Notes: generated by a model not told the origin, from the letters alone. A stretch of 64,000 nucleotides of DNA from Thermococcus sp. SY098 (GCF_035621495.1 NZ_CP141821.1:586760-650759); one strand, 5' to 3'. Counted from the first letter of the stretch, positions 50,984-62,195 are shown. A program made the numbers and translations.

Positions 50984-51691
50984 ATGCCGAGAGAAAAAGT
51001 TGTTCGTGTGTGGGATGAGCGAGAGATAGTGTATTCTCCGAAAAGATGGCGCTATTTGTGGGAAAAGCGAGAAAAAGCATTACAGATCATGGAGCGCTTA
51101 GCTCAGTTTGACCCCCACGTTTATGGAAGCGTTGCAAGGGGAGATGTTAGAAAAGATAGCGATATAGATATTGTTATTCCTTACAAAGTGCCAAGCTATC
51201 TAATTGAGCTTGCTCTTGAAGGAATACCAATTCAAGCAAGAAGAATTGTTATGGCAACCCCATGGCATCTCATAAAGGGACATATTGAAATTGATGAAGA
51301 AACAACTGTAACATTCTTTTTGACGAATCCCACAGATAAAGAGCTTGAATTCTACAAATGGGGTGGAATGGTCGATATCTGGGGAGTAAAAACCAAGCAA
51401 AGGGTTCCGGGAGTTAATAAAAAGCTGATTCTGATTATTCCGACAGAAAAGGGACATATTGAGAGGGAAGTTGTTGGAAGGGAAAGTGAAGTTGCAAAGA
51501 TTATCGGTGTAAGTGTTGAGCTTGTCAAAGAAAGAGTGCATATCCTGACAAGAAGAGACGCAATTGGAAGAACCGGAATTTACCTCAACGAAGAAGTTCC
51601 AGACTGGATGAGCTTTGAAGAAGCTTTGAAGATGATAGCTGATAGGGATCCCAACATTAGGAGGAAGGTCAGAGAGAGCGGAGGAATTTAA
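50984..51691 (+). CDS. Nucleotidyltransferase-domain protein (archaeal COG1708 type)
   Basis: A 235-residue protein with exact GSX10DXD (GS-VARGDVRKDS-DID) in VYGSVARGDVRKDSDIDIVI, followed by an extended archaeal domain with PTEKGHIEREVVGRE and a helix-turn-helix-like end (VAKIIGVSVELVKERVHILTRRD). Unlike the small MNT proteins at 30994-31697 it has no HEPN partner. Its substrate is unknown; it may be a regulator or tRNA/protein nucleotidyltransferase. It overlaps the cyclase gene tail by four bases. Confidence 0.85.
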   Translation: MPREKVVRVWDEREIVYSPKRWRYLWEKREKALQIMERLAQFDPHVYGSVARGDVRKDSDIDIVIPYKVPSYLIELALEGIPIQARRIVMATPWHLIKGHIEIDEETTVTFFLTNPTDKELEFYKWGGMVDIWGVKTKQRVPGVNKKLILIIPTEKGHIEREVVGRESEVAKIIGVSVELVKERVHILTRRDAIGRTGIYLNEEVPDWMSFEEALKMIADRDPNIRRKVRESGGI

Positions 51692-52254
51692 AGCAAAACA
51701 ACAGCCCTAACGGGACTTCCGGAACCGTTTTTGATTTTAAGCGGGAATGCTATGAAAGTAAAGTTTTTCCCAACCAGCTTTTCAAGGTTTGTCAAGTTTT
51801 CAAAAATTGGAATCTCAGCAGAGAGGAGCACTCTGTGGACTTCCTCGTTGCCAATGCTCATTCCATCAGTCCCAACAGCCTTAACCCCAGCATTGACCAA
51901 AAACTCAGCAAGTTCTACACTTAGCTCTCTCCCTCCCGAATAAAACAGCACAATTTTTCCTTCTAAGTCTGTTTTGGGAACTTCTTTAATAGTTACTTCA
52001 CCCTGACCATCAGAGACATCAACGACGATAGCTCTTCCAAAGAACTTCTCCAAAGGAAGCCCATCTACAGCTTTTCCACCTTTTATGAAGTGTGCTGGAG
52101 CGTCAACATGAGTTCCGCTGTGCTCTCCAAAGCAGAGAAGATTCATGTAGTATCCGTCCTTTTCAAGGCTTGTCCACTCTTTAATTTTGATCTCTGGATC
52201 ACCTGGATAAACTTCAAGCTCTTCGCTCAAAGTTTTTGTTAGATCAACAATCAT
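51688..52254 (-). CDS. Cyclase / kynurenine formamidase-like hydrolase
   Basis: A 188-residue metal-dependent hydrolase with the family motif HSGTHVDAPAHF and the opening IVDLTKTLSEELEVYPGDPE. Members hydrolyse formyl-kynurenine or related amides; in archaea the substrate is not known. GGTGGGGGCA precedes ATG 52254. It is divergent from ahcY. Confidence 0.88.
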   Translation of the reverse strand: MIVDLTKTLSEELEVYPGDPEIKIKEWTSLEKDGYYMNLLCFGEHSGTHVDAPAHFIKGGKAVDGLPLEKFFGRAIVVDVSDGQGEVTIKEVPKTDLEGKIVLFYSGGRELSVELAEFLVNAGVKAVGTDGMSIGNEEVHRVLLSAEIPIFENLTNLEKLVGKNFTFIAFPLKIKNGSGSPVRAVVLL

Positions 52255-52309
52255 TGCCCCCACCAATTGATTTTTAACACCTGAGCCTTAAAAGTAAACA
52301 GGTGGTAAC

Positions 52310-53575
52310 ATGGACTGCACGAAGGATTATTGCGTTAAGGATATTAACTTGGCTCCAGAAGGAGAGAAGAAAATTGATTGGGTTTCTCGCTTTATGCCTG
52401 TCCTCCAGAGCATAAGAAAGGATTTCGAGAAAGAAAAACCGTTTAAAGGTATCAGGATCGCTGCCTGCCTGCATTTGGAAATGAAGACTGCTTTTCTCCT
52501 TCTCACGCTGAAAGCTGGAGGGGCAGAGGTCTCAGCAACTGCAAGCAATCCTCTAAGTACCCAAGATGATGTTGTTGCGGCTTTAGCAAGAGCAGGAGTG
52601 AAAGTGTACGCATGGAAAGGGGAGAACACGGAGGCGTATTACGAGAACATGCACAAAGCCCTTGACATAAAGCCCAACATTCTCATAGATGACGGAGCGG
52701 ACATGATCAGCGTTGTTCACAGAGAGAGGCAAGAACTCATTGACGATATTTGGGGAGCCAGCGAGGAAACGACAACTGGAGTTATCCGCTTAAGGGCGAT
52801 GGAAAAAGATGGAGTGCTTAAATTCCCAATCATAGCTGTCAATGATTCATATACAAAGTATTTATTCGACAATCGCTATGGGACTGGTCAGTCCACATGG
52901 GACGGCATAATAAGAACTACCAACCTTCTTGTGGCGGGCAAAAACGTCGTTGTCGTCGGTTATGGCTGGTGCGGAAGGGGAATAGCAATAAGAGCAAGAG
53001 GATTAGGTGCTACAGTTATAGTGGTTGAAGTTGATCCAATTAGGGCATTGGAAGCAAGGATGGATGGCTTTTTAGTCATGCCGATGAGAGAGGCAGCTAA
53101 GATTGGAGATATATTCATAACGGCAACCGGTGACATAAACTGCATCCGCAAGGAGCATTTTGAAGTTATGAAGGACGGAGTAATCTTAGCCAACGCCGGG
53201 CATTTTGATGTTGAGATTTCAAAGCCGGATTTAGAGTCCTTAGCTGTTGAGATCAGCAAACCAAGGCCCAACATAACTGAATATAAGCTCAAAGATGGGA
53301 GAAGACTGTATTTGCTTGCAGAAGGGAGGCTTGTTAATTTAGCGGCAGCAGATGGACATCCAGCTGAGATAATGGACATGAGCTTTGCCCTGCAAGCTAT
53401 GGCGGCTAAATATATCAGGGATAATCATGAGAAGCTTGAGAACAAGGTCTACGTTCTGCCGAGAGAAATTGATGAGATGGTGGCGAGGATTAAGCTCAAA
53501 GCCATGGGAATTGAGATTGAACAGCTCACGGAGGAGCAGATGAAATACTTGGAAAGCTGGGAGCATGGAACGTGA
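52310..53575 (+). CDS. ahcY: S-adenosylhomocysteine hydrolase
   Basis: A 421-residue AhcY. Key features: [53 protein letters not shown] loop [13 protein letters not shown], and NAGHFDVEI. It recycles S-adenosylhomocysteine from methylation reactions to homocysteine and adenosine, as needed with SAM-using proteins in the window. AGGTGGTAAC precedes ATG 52310. It is complete and standard length. Confidence 0.96.
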   Translation: MDCTKDYCVKDINLAPEGEKKIDWVSRFMPVLQSIRKDFEKEKPFKGIRIAACLHLEMKTAFLLLTLKAGGAEVSATASNPLSTQDDVVAALARAGVKVYAWKGENTEAYYENMHKALDIKPNILIDDGADMISVVHRERQELIDDIWGASEETTTGVIRLRAMEKDGVLKFPIIAVNDSYTKYLFDNRYGTGQSTWDGIIRTTNLLVAGKNVVVVGYGWCGRGIAIRARGLGATVIVVEVDPIRALEARMDGFLVMPMREAAKIGDIFITATGDINCIRKEHFEVMKDGVILANAGHFDVEISKPDLESLAVEISKPRPNITEYKLKDGRRLYLLAEGRLVNLAAADGHPAEIMDMSFALQAMAAKYIRDNHEKLENKVYVLPREIDEMVARIKLKAMGIEIEQLTEEQMKYLESWEHGT

Positions 53576-53623
53576 TTTCCAATATTATTTTTTCTTTTCC
53601 CCATTAGGAACTCGCAAACCCGG

Positions 53624-55006
53624 TCAGCTGACTTCAATTCTCTCAACGAGTTTTCTCCGGATTTCGTAAATTCTGTTCCTGAAGTGTTCTGAATGTTCTT
53701 TAAGCCTGGCTATTTCAGAAAGCTCAAGACCTTCTTTGTATTCTCTCGCAGCCCTCTCCAAATTCCCCTCTTTGGCGCTTTCTTCTGCATTTTGCACCTT
53801 TCTATTGAGAAAGTCCAAGAGCTGATTTCTGAGGTTCACCGTTGCCAATCTGAGCGCGATATCAACGAAAAGCTGGGAGCGTAGCCGCTGATTTTTAATG
53901 GTTTTTGCCTCTTCTATTGCCTTTTCAAACAACACTTGATATCCATCTCTTCTCCTGTTGAAGAGCTCCAAGCCGATTATAGAAAATGCCCTCCCCCGAT
54001 AATAGCCATCCCGTATATGTCCAACGACTTGCAATGCCCTTTCAAATTCACCTTTCTCCGCCAACGCTATGCTCATTTCGCTTAAAGCTAAATCTTTATG
54101 GATTTGATCTTTAAGGCTTTCAACGATTTTTAACGCCTCCTCATAGTGACCAGCTTTTATGAGTGCACTAACGCTCAACGCTCGAAGCTTAAGTTTCTTT
54201 TTTCTGTCATCAATTAGCACTATGAGATTTAGAGCCTTGGTCAGATTTCCAGCGCTTATAAGCCTCAAGATAACTGATTCAAGAACCTGGATCTGAGCTT
54301 CTTTTACCCTTAACTTCTCTATAAGATTTAAACTTTCATCAACTCTTCCAGCTTCTGCAAGCTTTGAAATTATTTCTCCAAACGTCATCTCTCTCATGAC
54401 GAAGTTCTCTATCTCTGAAGCACTTTTTAATGCCTGAGAGAATACCGACAGATATAGTTGAATGCCAGCTTCTGCGAGGGCTTTCCCTATCTCGCTAAAT
54501 GCTATTGCCCTATAATAGGGATCTGAAATTTTCTTTGCGACTTTAATTGCCCCTTCAATGTCTTCACTCTTAAGCAAATCCTTTAGAAAGTACATTACCG
54601 CTGCAACTTTGTCTTCCTTGAGTTCTATTTTGAAGATCAAAGTCAATATCTCCTCAACGAGCTTAAGGGCAAGTGTTTCATCAAATGTGACAACCTCCAC
54701 AGCTATATCGGATAATGCCATCGCCTTTTCTTTAGGATTGGCAAGCTTCTTTGCTTCATTTATCGCCATTTGAAGGAGTCCCTTGTAGAGACCAACATCT
54801 GCATCTTTAACCGCAGTAGCTAAGCTCAGGAGCGATTGAATTCTCGTTAAATCATCCTTAATTGCCTCAACAGTGTCGAATCCTAAAGATAACAACTGTT
54901 GATCTCCGTGAGAAATCCTTAGAAGAGTGCTTATTATTTTCATTTTCTCACTGTTGTTATCAATGAATGGTAGCAACTCCAAGATTTCATTAATTTTCTC
55001 TTCCAT
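53624..55006 (-). CDS. Alpha-solenoid repeat protein
   Basis: A 460-residue all-helical protein made of tandem repeats of roughly 35-40 residues with a recurring AIAFSEIGKALAEAG-type helix (for example ALSDIAVEVV, LALSEMSIALAEKGEFERAL, FSIIGLELF), resembling TPR-like solenoids of archaea. There is no catalytic motif. It likely scaffolds protein complexes. Ribosome site TTGGGATG overlaps the start. It is flanked by ahcY and a divergent hydrolase. Confidence 0.75.
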   Translation of the reverse strand: MEEKINEILELLPFIDNNSEKMKIISTLLRISHGDQQLLSLGFDTVEAIKDDLTRIQSLLSLATAVKDADVGLYKGLLQMAINEAKKLANPKEKAMALSDIAVEVVTFDETLALKLVEEILTLIFKIELKEDKVAAVMYFLKDLLKSEDIEGAIKVAKKISDPYYRAIAFSEIGKALAEAGIQLYLSVFSQALKSASEIENFVMREMTFGEIISKLAEAGRVDESLNLIEKLRVKEAQIQVLESVILRLISAGNLTKALNLIVLIDDRKKKLKLRALSVSALIKAGHYEEALKIVESLKDQIHKDLALSEMSIALAEKGEFERALQVVGHIRDGYYRGRAFSIIGLELFNRRRDGYQVLFEKAIEEAKTIKNQRLRSQLFVDIALRLATVNLRNQLLDFLNRKVQNAEESAKEGNLERAAREYKEGLELSEIARLKEHSEHFRNRIYEIRRKLVERIEVS

Positions 55007-55135
55007 CCCAACTCACGAATTTATCTATCCCTCCGGAGTTTATAACGTTCTCGGCTTGAGCCTATCAATATTAAACTTGTCTGCCTAAGTAACATTTTTA
55101 TTCCTCTTTCCCCAACTTTTTATCTGGTGTTTTCG

Positions 55136-55906
55136 ATGATATACCGGGCTAAATTTGGAACTCCTGAAAGAGGATGGGTTGTTCTTGTTCACGGTCTTGG
55201 GGAGCACAGCGGCAGATATGAGAAGCTGATAAACATGCTTGTAGATGAGGGATTTGCCGTCTATACCTTCGACTGGCCCGGACATGGGAAAAGCGGAGGG
55301 AAGAGAGGACACGCAACAGTTGGACAGGCTATGAGAACAATTGACGAGATTATCGAGGAAATCGGGGAGAAGCCATTTCTCTTTGGACACAGCTTAGGTG
55401 GATTAACGGTCATCAGATATGCACAAACACGACCAGATAGGATTAGAGGAGTCATAGCTTCTTCACCAGCCTTAGCAAAAAGCCCCAAGACCCCGAGCTT
55501 TATGATACTCTTAGCAAAGGTACTGGGGAGCATTGTTCCCACTCTAACTTTAAGCAACGGAATTGATCCAAATCTATTGTCTCGAAACAAAGAGGCTGTT
55601 AGGAAATATATTGAAGATGAACTCGTGCATGACAAAATTTCAGCAGCTTTGGGAAAGAGTATTTTTGAAAATATGGAAAAAGCACATAAAGAGGCTGGGA
55701 AGATCAAAGCCCCCATACTAATCCTAATAGGCACAGAAGACGTCATAACACCACCAGAAGGGGCGAGAAAGCTGTTTGAAAAGTTGACAGTTGAAGATAA
55801 AACGCTCAAAGAGTTCAAAGGGGCATATCATGAGATTTTCGAAGATCCGGAATGGGGAGATGAGTTCCATAAGACGATAATTGAATGGCTGAGAATCCAC
55901 TCTTAA
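55136..55906 (+). CDS. Alpha/beta hydrolase, (lyso)phospholipase/monoacylglycerol lipase-like
   Basis: A 256-residue serine hydrolase: oxyanion HGLGEHSGRY, nucleophile GHSLGG, acid in GTEDVITPPEG, and catalytic His in AYHEIFED. It matches the monoglyceride lipase/lysophospholipase group characterised in Thermococcus. ATG 55136 follows GGTGTTTTCG; a GTG nine bases earlier is in the ribosome site. No signal peptide is seen, so it acts inside the cell. Confidence 0.92.
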   Translation: MIYRAKFGTPERGWVVLVHGLGEHSGRYEKLINMLVDEGFAVYTFDWPGHGKSGGKRGHATVGQAMRTIDEIIEEIGEKPFLFGHSLGGLTVIRYAQTRPDRIRGVIASSPALAKSPKTPSFMILLAKVLGSIVPTLTLSNGIDPNLLSRNKEAVRKYIEDELVHDKISAALGKSIFENMEKAHKEAGKIKAPILILIGTEDVITPPEGARKLFEKLTVEDKTLKEFKGAYHEIFEDPEWGDEFHKTIIEWLRIHS

Positions 55907-55955
55907 GAAAAGGAAATATATTTATAATTCCAATTCACTCTGTGAGGGAGTTGGA

Positions 55956-56888
55956 ATGAAAACAATTTTCATCAAGCCTAAAGGTGGGCGGATTATCTCA
56001 GCAATTCTCGTAGTGTTCTTTATACTCTTTTTACTCCCAGTAGTTTTCGTTTACACCCATACTTCAGGAGGCAAAATTTTCTTGTTAGCATTTATGGGAT
56101 TTGCAACCTTGCTCTTTGTTGTAGGGTTTTATTTCCAGCATACCATTCTAAAACAAGCAAAAAAAGCAGAACGCCTATTCTCCATAGTGAGCATCTCAGA
56201 AATCGGTATTTCATTCCCAGAAGAACTTGAATTTGAGTATGGGATTTTAAACATGAAAGCATGGTGGAGCAGCAGCGGGAAGAGTAGAAGCTACCATGTA
56301 TCAAGAGAGTTTACTCCAGCTGGGAGTGCAAGGGCTTCAAATATTCCCTTCATAAATGCCGAATTCAGGATGGCAATATTGTCCGATGGTTCAGGATTTG
56401 TAAGCGCTCCGGCTGTAAGAATACTTAGCGAGCCTTACAGGGATGTCGTCTTCTTGTTTTTAACTGAGAAAGGAAACGTGGATGCAAATGGAACCTTGGT
56501 TTTATCAACAGACAATGACTCTGCCCAAGTTATAGTTAAGGGTGTTGAGGAGAACATAACCGGTAGGGTGTACTCCACACTCAACAAGGCAAGGAAGGTT
56601 AAAATTACAATTTCCGCTCCAGAGAGTGCCTATGAAATCCCAATTGCAGAGGGAGACAACTTTGAGTTCTCTTACAGGATGCTTCCAGAAGAGAACATAA
56701 TTATCGCTGGAGGGTATGAAAGCATTGATCCAAGAGTAATCAAAAGGAAGTTAGGTAAACAGTATGTGGCTATGGGTCACGGGGAGTTCATTTTGAAGGG
56801 CACACTGGATTTGCCGTTCAGGAGAGATGTTTCTGAAAGCATGAGCTTTACCGTTACACTGGAAGAGAAAGATGAATGGGGATTTTAA
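55956..56888 (+). CDS. Membrane protein with GHGEF domain, unknown function (paralogue 1)
   Basis: A 310-residue protein with two N-terminal membrane segments (about residues 12-34 and 41-62) and a long strand-rich domain. The C-terminal 110 residues, from GRVYSTLNKARKVKITI to KQYVAMGHGEFILKGTLDLP and SESMSFTVTLEE, align with the protein at 63119-63892, which lacks the membrane part. I do not recognise the family. Its stop overlaps the next gene as TAATG. The domain probably lies outside or near the membrane; the function is unknown. Confidence 0.7.
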   Translation: MKTIFIKPKGGRIISAILVVFFILFLLPVVFVYTHTSGGKIFLLAFMGFATLLFVVGFYFQHTILKQAKKAERLFSIVSISEIGISFPEELEFEYGILNMKAWWSSSGKSRSYHVSREFTPAGSARASNIPFINAEFRMAILSDGSGFVSAPAVRILSEPYRDVVFLFLTEKGNVDANGTLVLSTDNDSAQVIVKGVEENITGRVYSTLNKARKVKITISAPESAYEIPIAEGDNFEFSYRMLPEENIIIAGGYESIDPRVIKRKLGKQYVAMGHGEFILKGTLDLPFRRDVSESMSFTVTLEEKDEWGF

Positions 56889-57682
56889 TGCTCATTGACA
56901 CCTTTCCAACATTTCTTAAGCACTGGGATGGCACTGAAGAAAGCTGGTTGAGGTACATTCAAGAGTACCCAGAACTTTTTGAGAAGATTAAGCGGGACTA
57001 TGAGCGCTATAAAATGGACTGGAGGGAATATCTAGAGCTCCTCACCAAGAGAAATACCGACGAACTTAAGCTTGCGTATGAGAATCTGCTGAAAGTTCTC
57101 CCACAGGTAGAGAGGAAAATTAAGATACTCTTTGACGTCAAAGACTACAACATTGTAATCTACGTTGGTCTTGAGAACGGTGCTGGATGGGTAACCGAGT
57201 TCATGGGGAAACCCTCAATTCTTTTTGGTCTTGAAGCTATTGCAGAGCTTAAATGGTATGACAAGCTTGAAGGGTTAATTGCTCATGAGTTTGGACACTT
57301 GGTTCACTGGCTTTTACGAGGGGAAGACATAGAAAAGCTTGAAGATGAGCAGATGATGTGGCTCTACACAGAAGGATTCGCCCAGAGGATTGAAGATTTA
57401 ATTACTGGCAGACCTTGGCACTTTGAGGAAGAAGGATGGTTTGAATGGTGCGAAGAAAATGAAAAGCTTCTCAAGAAAGAGTTTTTAAGAAGGATAAAGA
57501 AGAAAGAGCCACTGAATCCATTCTTTGGCTCATGGTATCAGCTCTTTGGAAAGCAGTTTTTGGGCTACTATCTTGGCTACAGATTCATTTTAAATCTTGA
57601 GGAAAAGTTTTCACTTGGAGAAATAGCAAAACTTGAAAAGGGGAAAATTAAAGAAGAAATCCTAAAGTTTTTGGAAGATTAG
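56888..57682 (+). CDS. HEXXH metalloprotease-like protein
   Basis: A 264-residue soluble protein with HEFGH at 133-137 ([12 protein letters not shown]) and Glu162 in YTEGFAQR, the pattern of a gluzincin-like zinc peptidase (H, H, E ligands). No signal peptide is visible, so it is cytoplasmic. ATG 56888 overlaps the stop of the GHGEF membrane gene; ATG 56876 is possible. The coupling suggests that the two act together, for example the peptidase on a membrane partner. It ends four bases into purA. Confidence 0.78.
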   Translation: MLIDTFPTFLKHWDGTEESWLRYIQEYPELFEKIKRDYERYKMDWREYLELLTKRNTDELKLAYENLLKVLPQVERKIKILFDVKDYNIVIYVGLENGAGWVTEFMGKPSILFGLEAIAELKWYDKLEGLIAHEFGHLVHWLLRGEDIEKLEDEQMMWLYTEGFAQRIEDLITGRPWHFEEEGWFEWCEENEKLLKKEFLRRIKKKEPLNPFFGSWYQLFGKQFLGYYLGYRFILNLEEKFSLGEIAKLEKGKIKEEILKFLED

Positions 57683-58698
57683 ATGTTCTCCCTCAGGTCA
57701 ATTATATGCTCAAGCTCTGGACCGGTCTTTATCAAGCCAACTGGAACTCCAACTTTGTCTTCAATCTCCTCTATGAACTCCTTAGCCCTCATGGGCAGCT
57801 TATCATAATCTGTTACGCCAAAGGCTTCTTTATCATATTTGTCAAGCATCGTTATTGCAAGCATCGTAGCGCCGTTAATCTTTGCAGAGTATCTTGCAAA
57901 TTCGAAGTCAAACCAGCCAACTCTCCTCCTTCTTCCAGTCACTGTGCCATATTCAACCAACCCCATTTTCTCTGCCTCTTCCATTGGCATTTCTGTTGGA
58001 AACGGCCCAGCTCCCACCCTCGTTGGAAAGCTCTTAAAAACAACTATGACATCATCAACCCTCGTCGGTCCAATTCCAACGTCGCTTGCTATTGCTGATG
58101 CTGAAGTGTCTTTTGAGGTTACATAAGGATATGTGCCAAAATACAAGCTCAGTCCAAAGCCCTGTGTGCCTTCAACCAGAACAAGCTTTCCTTCATCCAA
58201 GGCATCATTAACTTCCCGTGCAACATCAGTAAGGTAGGGCTCAAGCTCTTTGATGTCTTTAGCTTGTCTTGCCTTCCTCAAAGCTCTGTCAGCATTTGCC
58301 GGACCACAGCCACTTCCTGTTGTGCCTATCTTTCCATGCAAATAACCGTTTTTCCTATCCATCTCCTTGTGGTGTGGCTCAATTATTGCACACCTGTAAT
58401 CTATACCTACCCTCTTGGCAACATCAAACTCTTTGAGATGCTCAAGCTCATGGAAGAAAACCTCTGGGTCAACCAAAACTCCAGCTCCAACCAAAAGCCT
58501 TGCTTCCCTGTTCATAAAACCCGTGGGCAGCTGTCTAACTGCGTATTTTTTCCCGTGTATAAAAACGCTGTGTCCTGCGTTTGTTCCCACGCCTCCGCGT
58601 GCAATGACTTCTGGTTTGTCATGCAGAGCGAGATAGGCAATTACAGAACCTTTTCCCTCATCTCCCCATTGTCCACCAACAACAATAACACTTGGCAT
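57679..58698 (-). CDS. purA: Adenylosuccinate synthetase
   Basis: A 339-residue archaeal-length PurA, the GTP-dependent step from IMP to adenylosuccinate in AMP synthesis. Motifs: [54 protein letters not shown] 58698 gives the standard start; 28 further upstream codons are leader, not protein. A weak GGGTAAGAG lies before it. Archaeal enzymes lack a central insert, in keeping with the short length. Confidence 0.95.
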   Translation of the reverse strand: MPSVIVVGGQWGDEGKGSVIAYLALHDKPEVIARGGVGTNAGHSVFIHGKKYAVRQLPTGFMNREARLLVGAGVLVDPEVFFHELEHLKEFDVAKRVGIDYRCAIIEPHHKEMDRKNGYLHGKIGTTGSGCGPANADRALRKARQAKDIKELEPYLTDVAREVNDALDEGKLVLVEGTQGFGLSLYFGTYPYVTSKDTSASAIASDVGIGPTRVDDVIVVFKSFPTRVGAGPFPTEMPMEEAEKMGLVEYGTVTGRRRRVGWFDFEFARYSAKINGATMLAITMLDKYDKEAFGVTDYDKLPMRAKEFIEEIEDKVGVPVGLIKTGPELEHIIDLRENI

Positions 58699-58778
58699 GG
58701 CTCTTACCCATAGATAAGTCAATAACACCCTTAAAACAGTTTCGGAAAAAGGAAAAATTAACAAGAAAATGTTAAAGT

Positions 58779-60464
58779 TCATTCAACCACAATTTTAACG
58801 CCATCTATTTGGTACTCTTTGTTTTCGTTTATCATCCACTCATGGGGATCAAGAATTACAGCTAATGGCTTTCCTTCACACTCAATGGTTATTCTGGCTT
58901 CTCCTTTTATCCAAAGTACCCTTACAATGTTTTCTCTATCTGTCTCTACTTTTACCTCCAGGGGCATTGTGAAGTTGTTTCTATCAATGAGTTCAAAGCT
59001 CAAAAGATACTTTCCGTTATTCTGAACAATGGTGAAGTTTTTAACCTCATAATCGGGCACCTTTGCTGAATAAAACCATTCCTCGAAAAACCAATCCAAA
59101 TCTTGATTACTTACATTCTCGAAAATTTCTTGAATTCTCTTCAGCCCACAGCTTGTATAATGACATTCCCTTACGATTTGCCTAAGACCTTCAAAGAACG
59201 TTTCATTGCCGAGAACAAACTGCAGAGAGCGGAACACAAAGCCCCCTTTGCGATAAACTATTGGATACATCTTCTGTAGGCTCAAAGAGCTTTTGTAAGC
59301 TTTAGCCAGCGAAACATTCCGCTCCATCATGCTGAGATTTTCAGATATATCTAAAAAATTGGATGGCACATCTTCGGAATGGGTAAGGACATAAGCCATG
59401 GCAGAAAATGTGGCCAGGGACTCGGAAATTTTTCCCAAATCAGCGTATGACCCGAACCATGAATGGGAAATCTCGTGGGATAACAGCCACACATCAAAAC
59501 CTCTGCCAGAAACTATAATGACGCCCTTGCCAATATTTAAGCCAGCATGAGGCTTAGCAAGCCTCGAGACCACTATATCAAGATGATCATAAGGGTAAAT
59601 CCCGTACCATTGAGAAAATGTTCTTACTATGCTTTCGACCTGTAAAAGTGTCACATTACCCTTTTCGCTTTCATTTACTGGCATATAAATCGTGATATTT
59701 ACACTTTTTTCATGAAGGCGGACGGTTCTTGTAAACCTATTGAACTTCCCAATAAAAATGAGGGGAAAATTCGAATTTCTCTGTTCAAAATGTAGAATTC
59801 TTTGTTTGCCAGAAAGTTTTGAATCCACAAGCTCCCATGGAGCGTATGAAGAGGAATCCACAACAAAAGCCCACCACTCCTTTGGCAACTTTATGAGAAG
59901 TGTATTGCCTCTCTTTGTCCCCCTAATTGCCACAGAAGGGAAATACATTGGTGCCAAAAGAACTTCTTCCTTGTTTTTTGTGCTTTGATTAATCAACAGT
60001 CCAAGAGATCCCAATCCGGATGGTAGGATATCTCTCCAGTTAAGTTCATACTCAAGCGTTATTTCCACTTTGTCCTTCTGAGGCTCAAATGTCAGGTAAA
60101 TAATGTCTTTTCCTTGGGAAATTGAGGCATTCACCAGCTCCGCATTTTCCAGCCTTAGGTTTCTGATTTTTATGAGAGGGTAGAGATATGAGATTGCCAC
60201 TTTTGCAGTACTTGCATTTCCTACAGTCTTTAATATTAGAGTTTCATTTGTCCTTATTGTGCCATTTTCAAGGAAAAGCATTTCAACAGCGGAGCTGTAT
60301 TCAAAAGCCGCAGAGTTCTCCAGATAAGAGGTTAGGGAGATGTTAGAAGAAGATAAAGTTGAAACATCAATTACCAGTTCTTTGGTCCTTTTACTGCTCT
60401 TATACCCTACAAAAAATGAAGCAACTAAAATCAGAAGGATAAGCAGAGAGACAATCCGTTTCAT
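58779..60464 (-). CDS. Membrane-anchored M1-like (gluzincin) peptidase
   Basis: A 561-residue protein with an N-terminal signal anchor (residues 4-20) and a region like M1 aminopeptidases: [18 protein letters not shown], then HEISHSWFG (330-338) and SESLATF (Glu348). The spacing from the last His to this Glu is about 14 residues, shorter than the usual 18-19, and no GAMEN motif is seen, so substrate specificity is unusual. GGGATGATTC precedes ATG 60464. It is second in an operon with the next secreted protein. Confidence 0.85.
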   Translation of the reverse strand: MKRIVSLLILLILVASFFVGYKSSKRTKELVIDVSTLSSSNISLTSYLENSAAFEYSSAVEMLFLENGTIRTNETLILKTVGNASTAKVAISYLYPLIKIRNLRLENAELVNASISQGKDIIYLTFEPQKDKVEITLEYELNWRDILPSGLGSLGLLINQSTKNKEEVLLAPMYFPSVAIRGTKRGNTLLIKLPKEWWAFVVDSSSYAPWELVDSKLSGKQRILHFEQRNSNFPLIFIGKFNRFTRTVRLHEKSVNITIYMPVNESEKGNVTLLQVESIVRTFSQWYGIYPYDHLDIVVSRLAKPHAGLNIGKGVIIVSGRGFDVWLLSHEISHSWFGSYADLGKISESLATFSAMAYVLTHSEDVPSNFLDISENLSMMERNVSLAKAYKSSLSLQKMYPIVYRKGGFVFRSLQFVLGNETFFEGLRQIVRECHYTSCGLKRIQEIFENVSNQDLDWFFEEWFYSAKVPDYEVKNFTIVQNNGKYLLSFELIDRNNFTMPLEVKVETDRENIVRVLWIKGEARITIECEGKPLAVILDPHEWMINENKEYQIDGVKIVVE

Positions 60465-60467
60465 GAA

Positions 60468-62096
60468 TCATCCCTCTTGGAAATAGAATCCCTCCTCGAA
60501 AAAAGTTCTCCCTTTAATCAGGTAGCTACTGTTGTAGTTAAAATATCGGAGCATTTTTCTTGTGCAGTACCTATCAACGCCAGCAATTACAATTATGAAC
60601 TTCTCGTTGTTCCATGAATTTCTTAAGGTTTGAACAACTCCTAAGGGATATTCTTCGGGAGCTATATCATCAGACTTAGCCACTTTAATGCTACCGTTTG
60701 AAAAGATGAACGAAATTGGATTTTCAACAGCCATGAAGTTTCTTACAAGCTTCCACCTGCTATCAAAAGAAAATCTCACCACAAGTTCTTTGGTTAGGTT
60801 CTTAGTTAATTCATTTGCTACCGGTCCTCCAATTATTATTAGATTACTTTCCAAATCTTCATTTGTGAGTTCTTTATCTCTCTTGACTTCAACCGATATC
60901 CCCGCACTTCTCAACCAATCAGCAAGCATTAGTGCAGACTCTTTATCATATTCATTTCCGCTTTCATCTGGATTTTGCGTTCCATAAACTATGATAACTC
61001 TTTTCTCTGTGTAAATTCTATTTGCTGCCCAAAACCCATTTACAGGCATTTTTGAATTAAAGTATCTGCTTAGGTTGTCTTTCGTTACCAGCTTTCCCAC
61101 AACCTCCGGTATCTGACTGAATGAAATGTTCTCTTGAAATGCTTTAGCCAAATCCCCAACAAGAACATAGCCGATAGTTGCATCTTTTAGAATGAGGTAC
61201 TCTGCGATGGTATCGTTGTAGTGTTCCCCAAGATAATAATGGGTAAAAGCCTCAACCAAGTTTTCATTTAGATATGCCCCACTTGTGGAAAAATCCCGAT
61301 TATATGCTTCAAGTGGAAGCTCTTCCAAAACTTTTTGGTAGATGAAGCGGTACTCTGATGACATGCCAAGCCTATCAGAATCCAGAAAAGCGTGGGCAAA
61401 CTCGTGGATAAAGAAGGCCCTGAACATGTAGTCTTTGATTGCTTGAACGTTTGGCAAGCCAGTATATTTCAGATTTTCAAGATAGCTCCTCGGTATGGAT
61501 CCAATCATGTAAGCTTTGGTTAGTACGTGGCGTGAGTGAAGGTGAATGAAGAGAGAATATGAAAGTTCAACTCGATATTCGGCATATTTCTTTCCAGAAC
61601 GATGCTCAAGCTCCTCAATAAAGTCCAGCTCTTTAAAAATATCCTTAATTGGAGTAAGCGCTTTCTCATATTCCCCCCTGTGAGTATTGTAGAATTTCAT
61701 GAAGTTACTCTCTTTGGCAAAATCTGAAAGCTCAGCATAAAAATCTGACAAGTTCTCTTGATCTCCAAGATAATCTCTAACTGCCAAGCTACTTGCCCAG
61801 TTCCAGATGTTTTCATCTTTGACATAGTTGGGTAGCTCCTTAGGGAACATTTGCCTCATTGATTTCACTGCCACATAATCTCTGTAAGGAGCAAAATACG
61901 TCAGAACATCATGCACATAGCTCTGAGGGGCAATAATAAAGTAATCACTCCCATTAAAAGCTAAAATATAAACCACAGCAAACAGTTCAAGGTTAGGGTT
62001 GATTTCTACCACAACCTGAGGCTGCTCTTCAGCTTTGATAAAAGATGTCTGTGACATGAGCAAGAGAAAGCACAAAATTAATGAAGCCCTCTTCAC
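60468..62096 (-). CDS. Secreted DUF4932-like metalloprotease
   Basis: A 542-residue secreted protein: signal peptide (MKRASLILCFLLLMSQTSFIKA), a NPNLELFAVVYILA region typical of DUF4932, HEFAH (231-235) in FFIHEFAHAFLD with Glu282 in NENLVEAFTHYY, and a C-terminal half with IIVYGTQNPDES and NLIIIGGPVANELTKNL, motifs shared with S-layer-like proteins of Thermococcales. GTG 62096 follows GGTGGTAAAT, better than the ATG 12 bases earlier. A cell-surface peptidase is inferred; the M1-like gene starts three bases after its stop. Confidence 0.8.
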   Translation of the reverse strand: MKRASLILCFLLLMSQTSFIKAEEQPQVVVEINPNLELFAVVYILAFNGSDYFIIAPQSYVHDVLTYFAPYRDYVAVKSMRQMFPKELPNYVKDENIWNWASSLAVRDYLGDQENLSDFYAELSDFAKESNFMKFYNTHRGEYEKALTPIKDIFKELDFIEELEHRSGKKYAEYRVELSYSLFIHLHSRHVLTKAYMIGSIPRSYLENLKYTGLPNVQAIKDYMFRAFFIHEFAHAFLDSDRLGMSSEYRFIYQKVLEELPLEAYNRDFSTSGAYLNENLVEAFTHYYLGEHYNDTIAEYLILKDATIGYVLVGDLAKAFQENISFSQIPEVVGKLVTKDNLSRYFNSKMPVNGFWAANRIYTEKRVIIVYGTQNPDESGNEYDKESALMLADWLRSAGISVEVKRDKELTNEDLESNLIIIGGPVANELTKNLTKELVVRFSFDSRWKLVRNFMAVENPISFIFSNGSIKVAKSDDIAPEEYPLGVVQTLRNSWNNEKFIIVIAGVDRYCTRKMLRYFNYNSSYLIKGRTFFEEGFYFQEG

Positions 62097-62195
62097 ATTT
62101 ACCACCATATCAAGTTTAGAAAGTTAAAAATAAAAGTTTTATTGCAAAGGGTAAAGGATAAAACTCGAAAATACGAATGGTCTTAGGTGTTTAAA

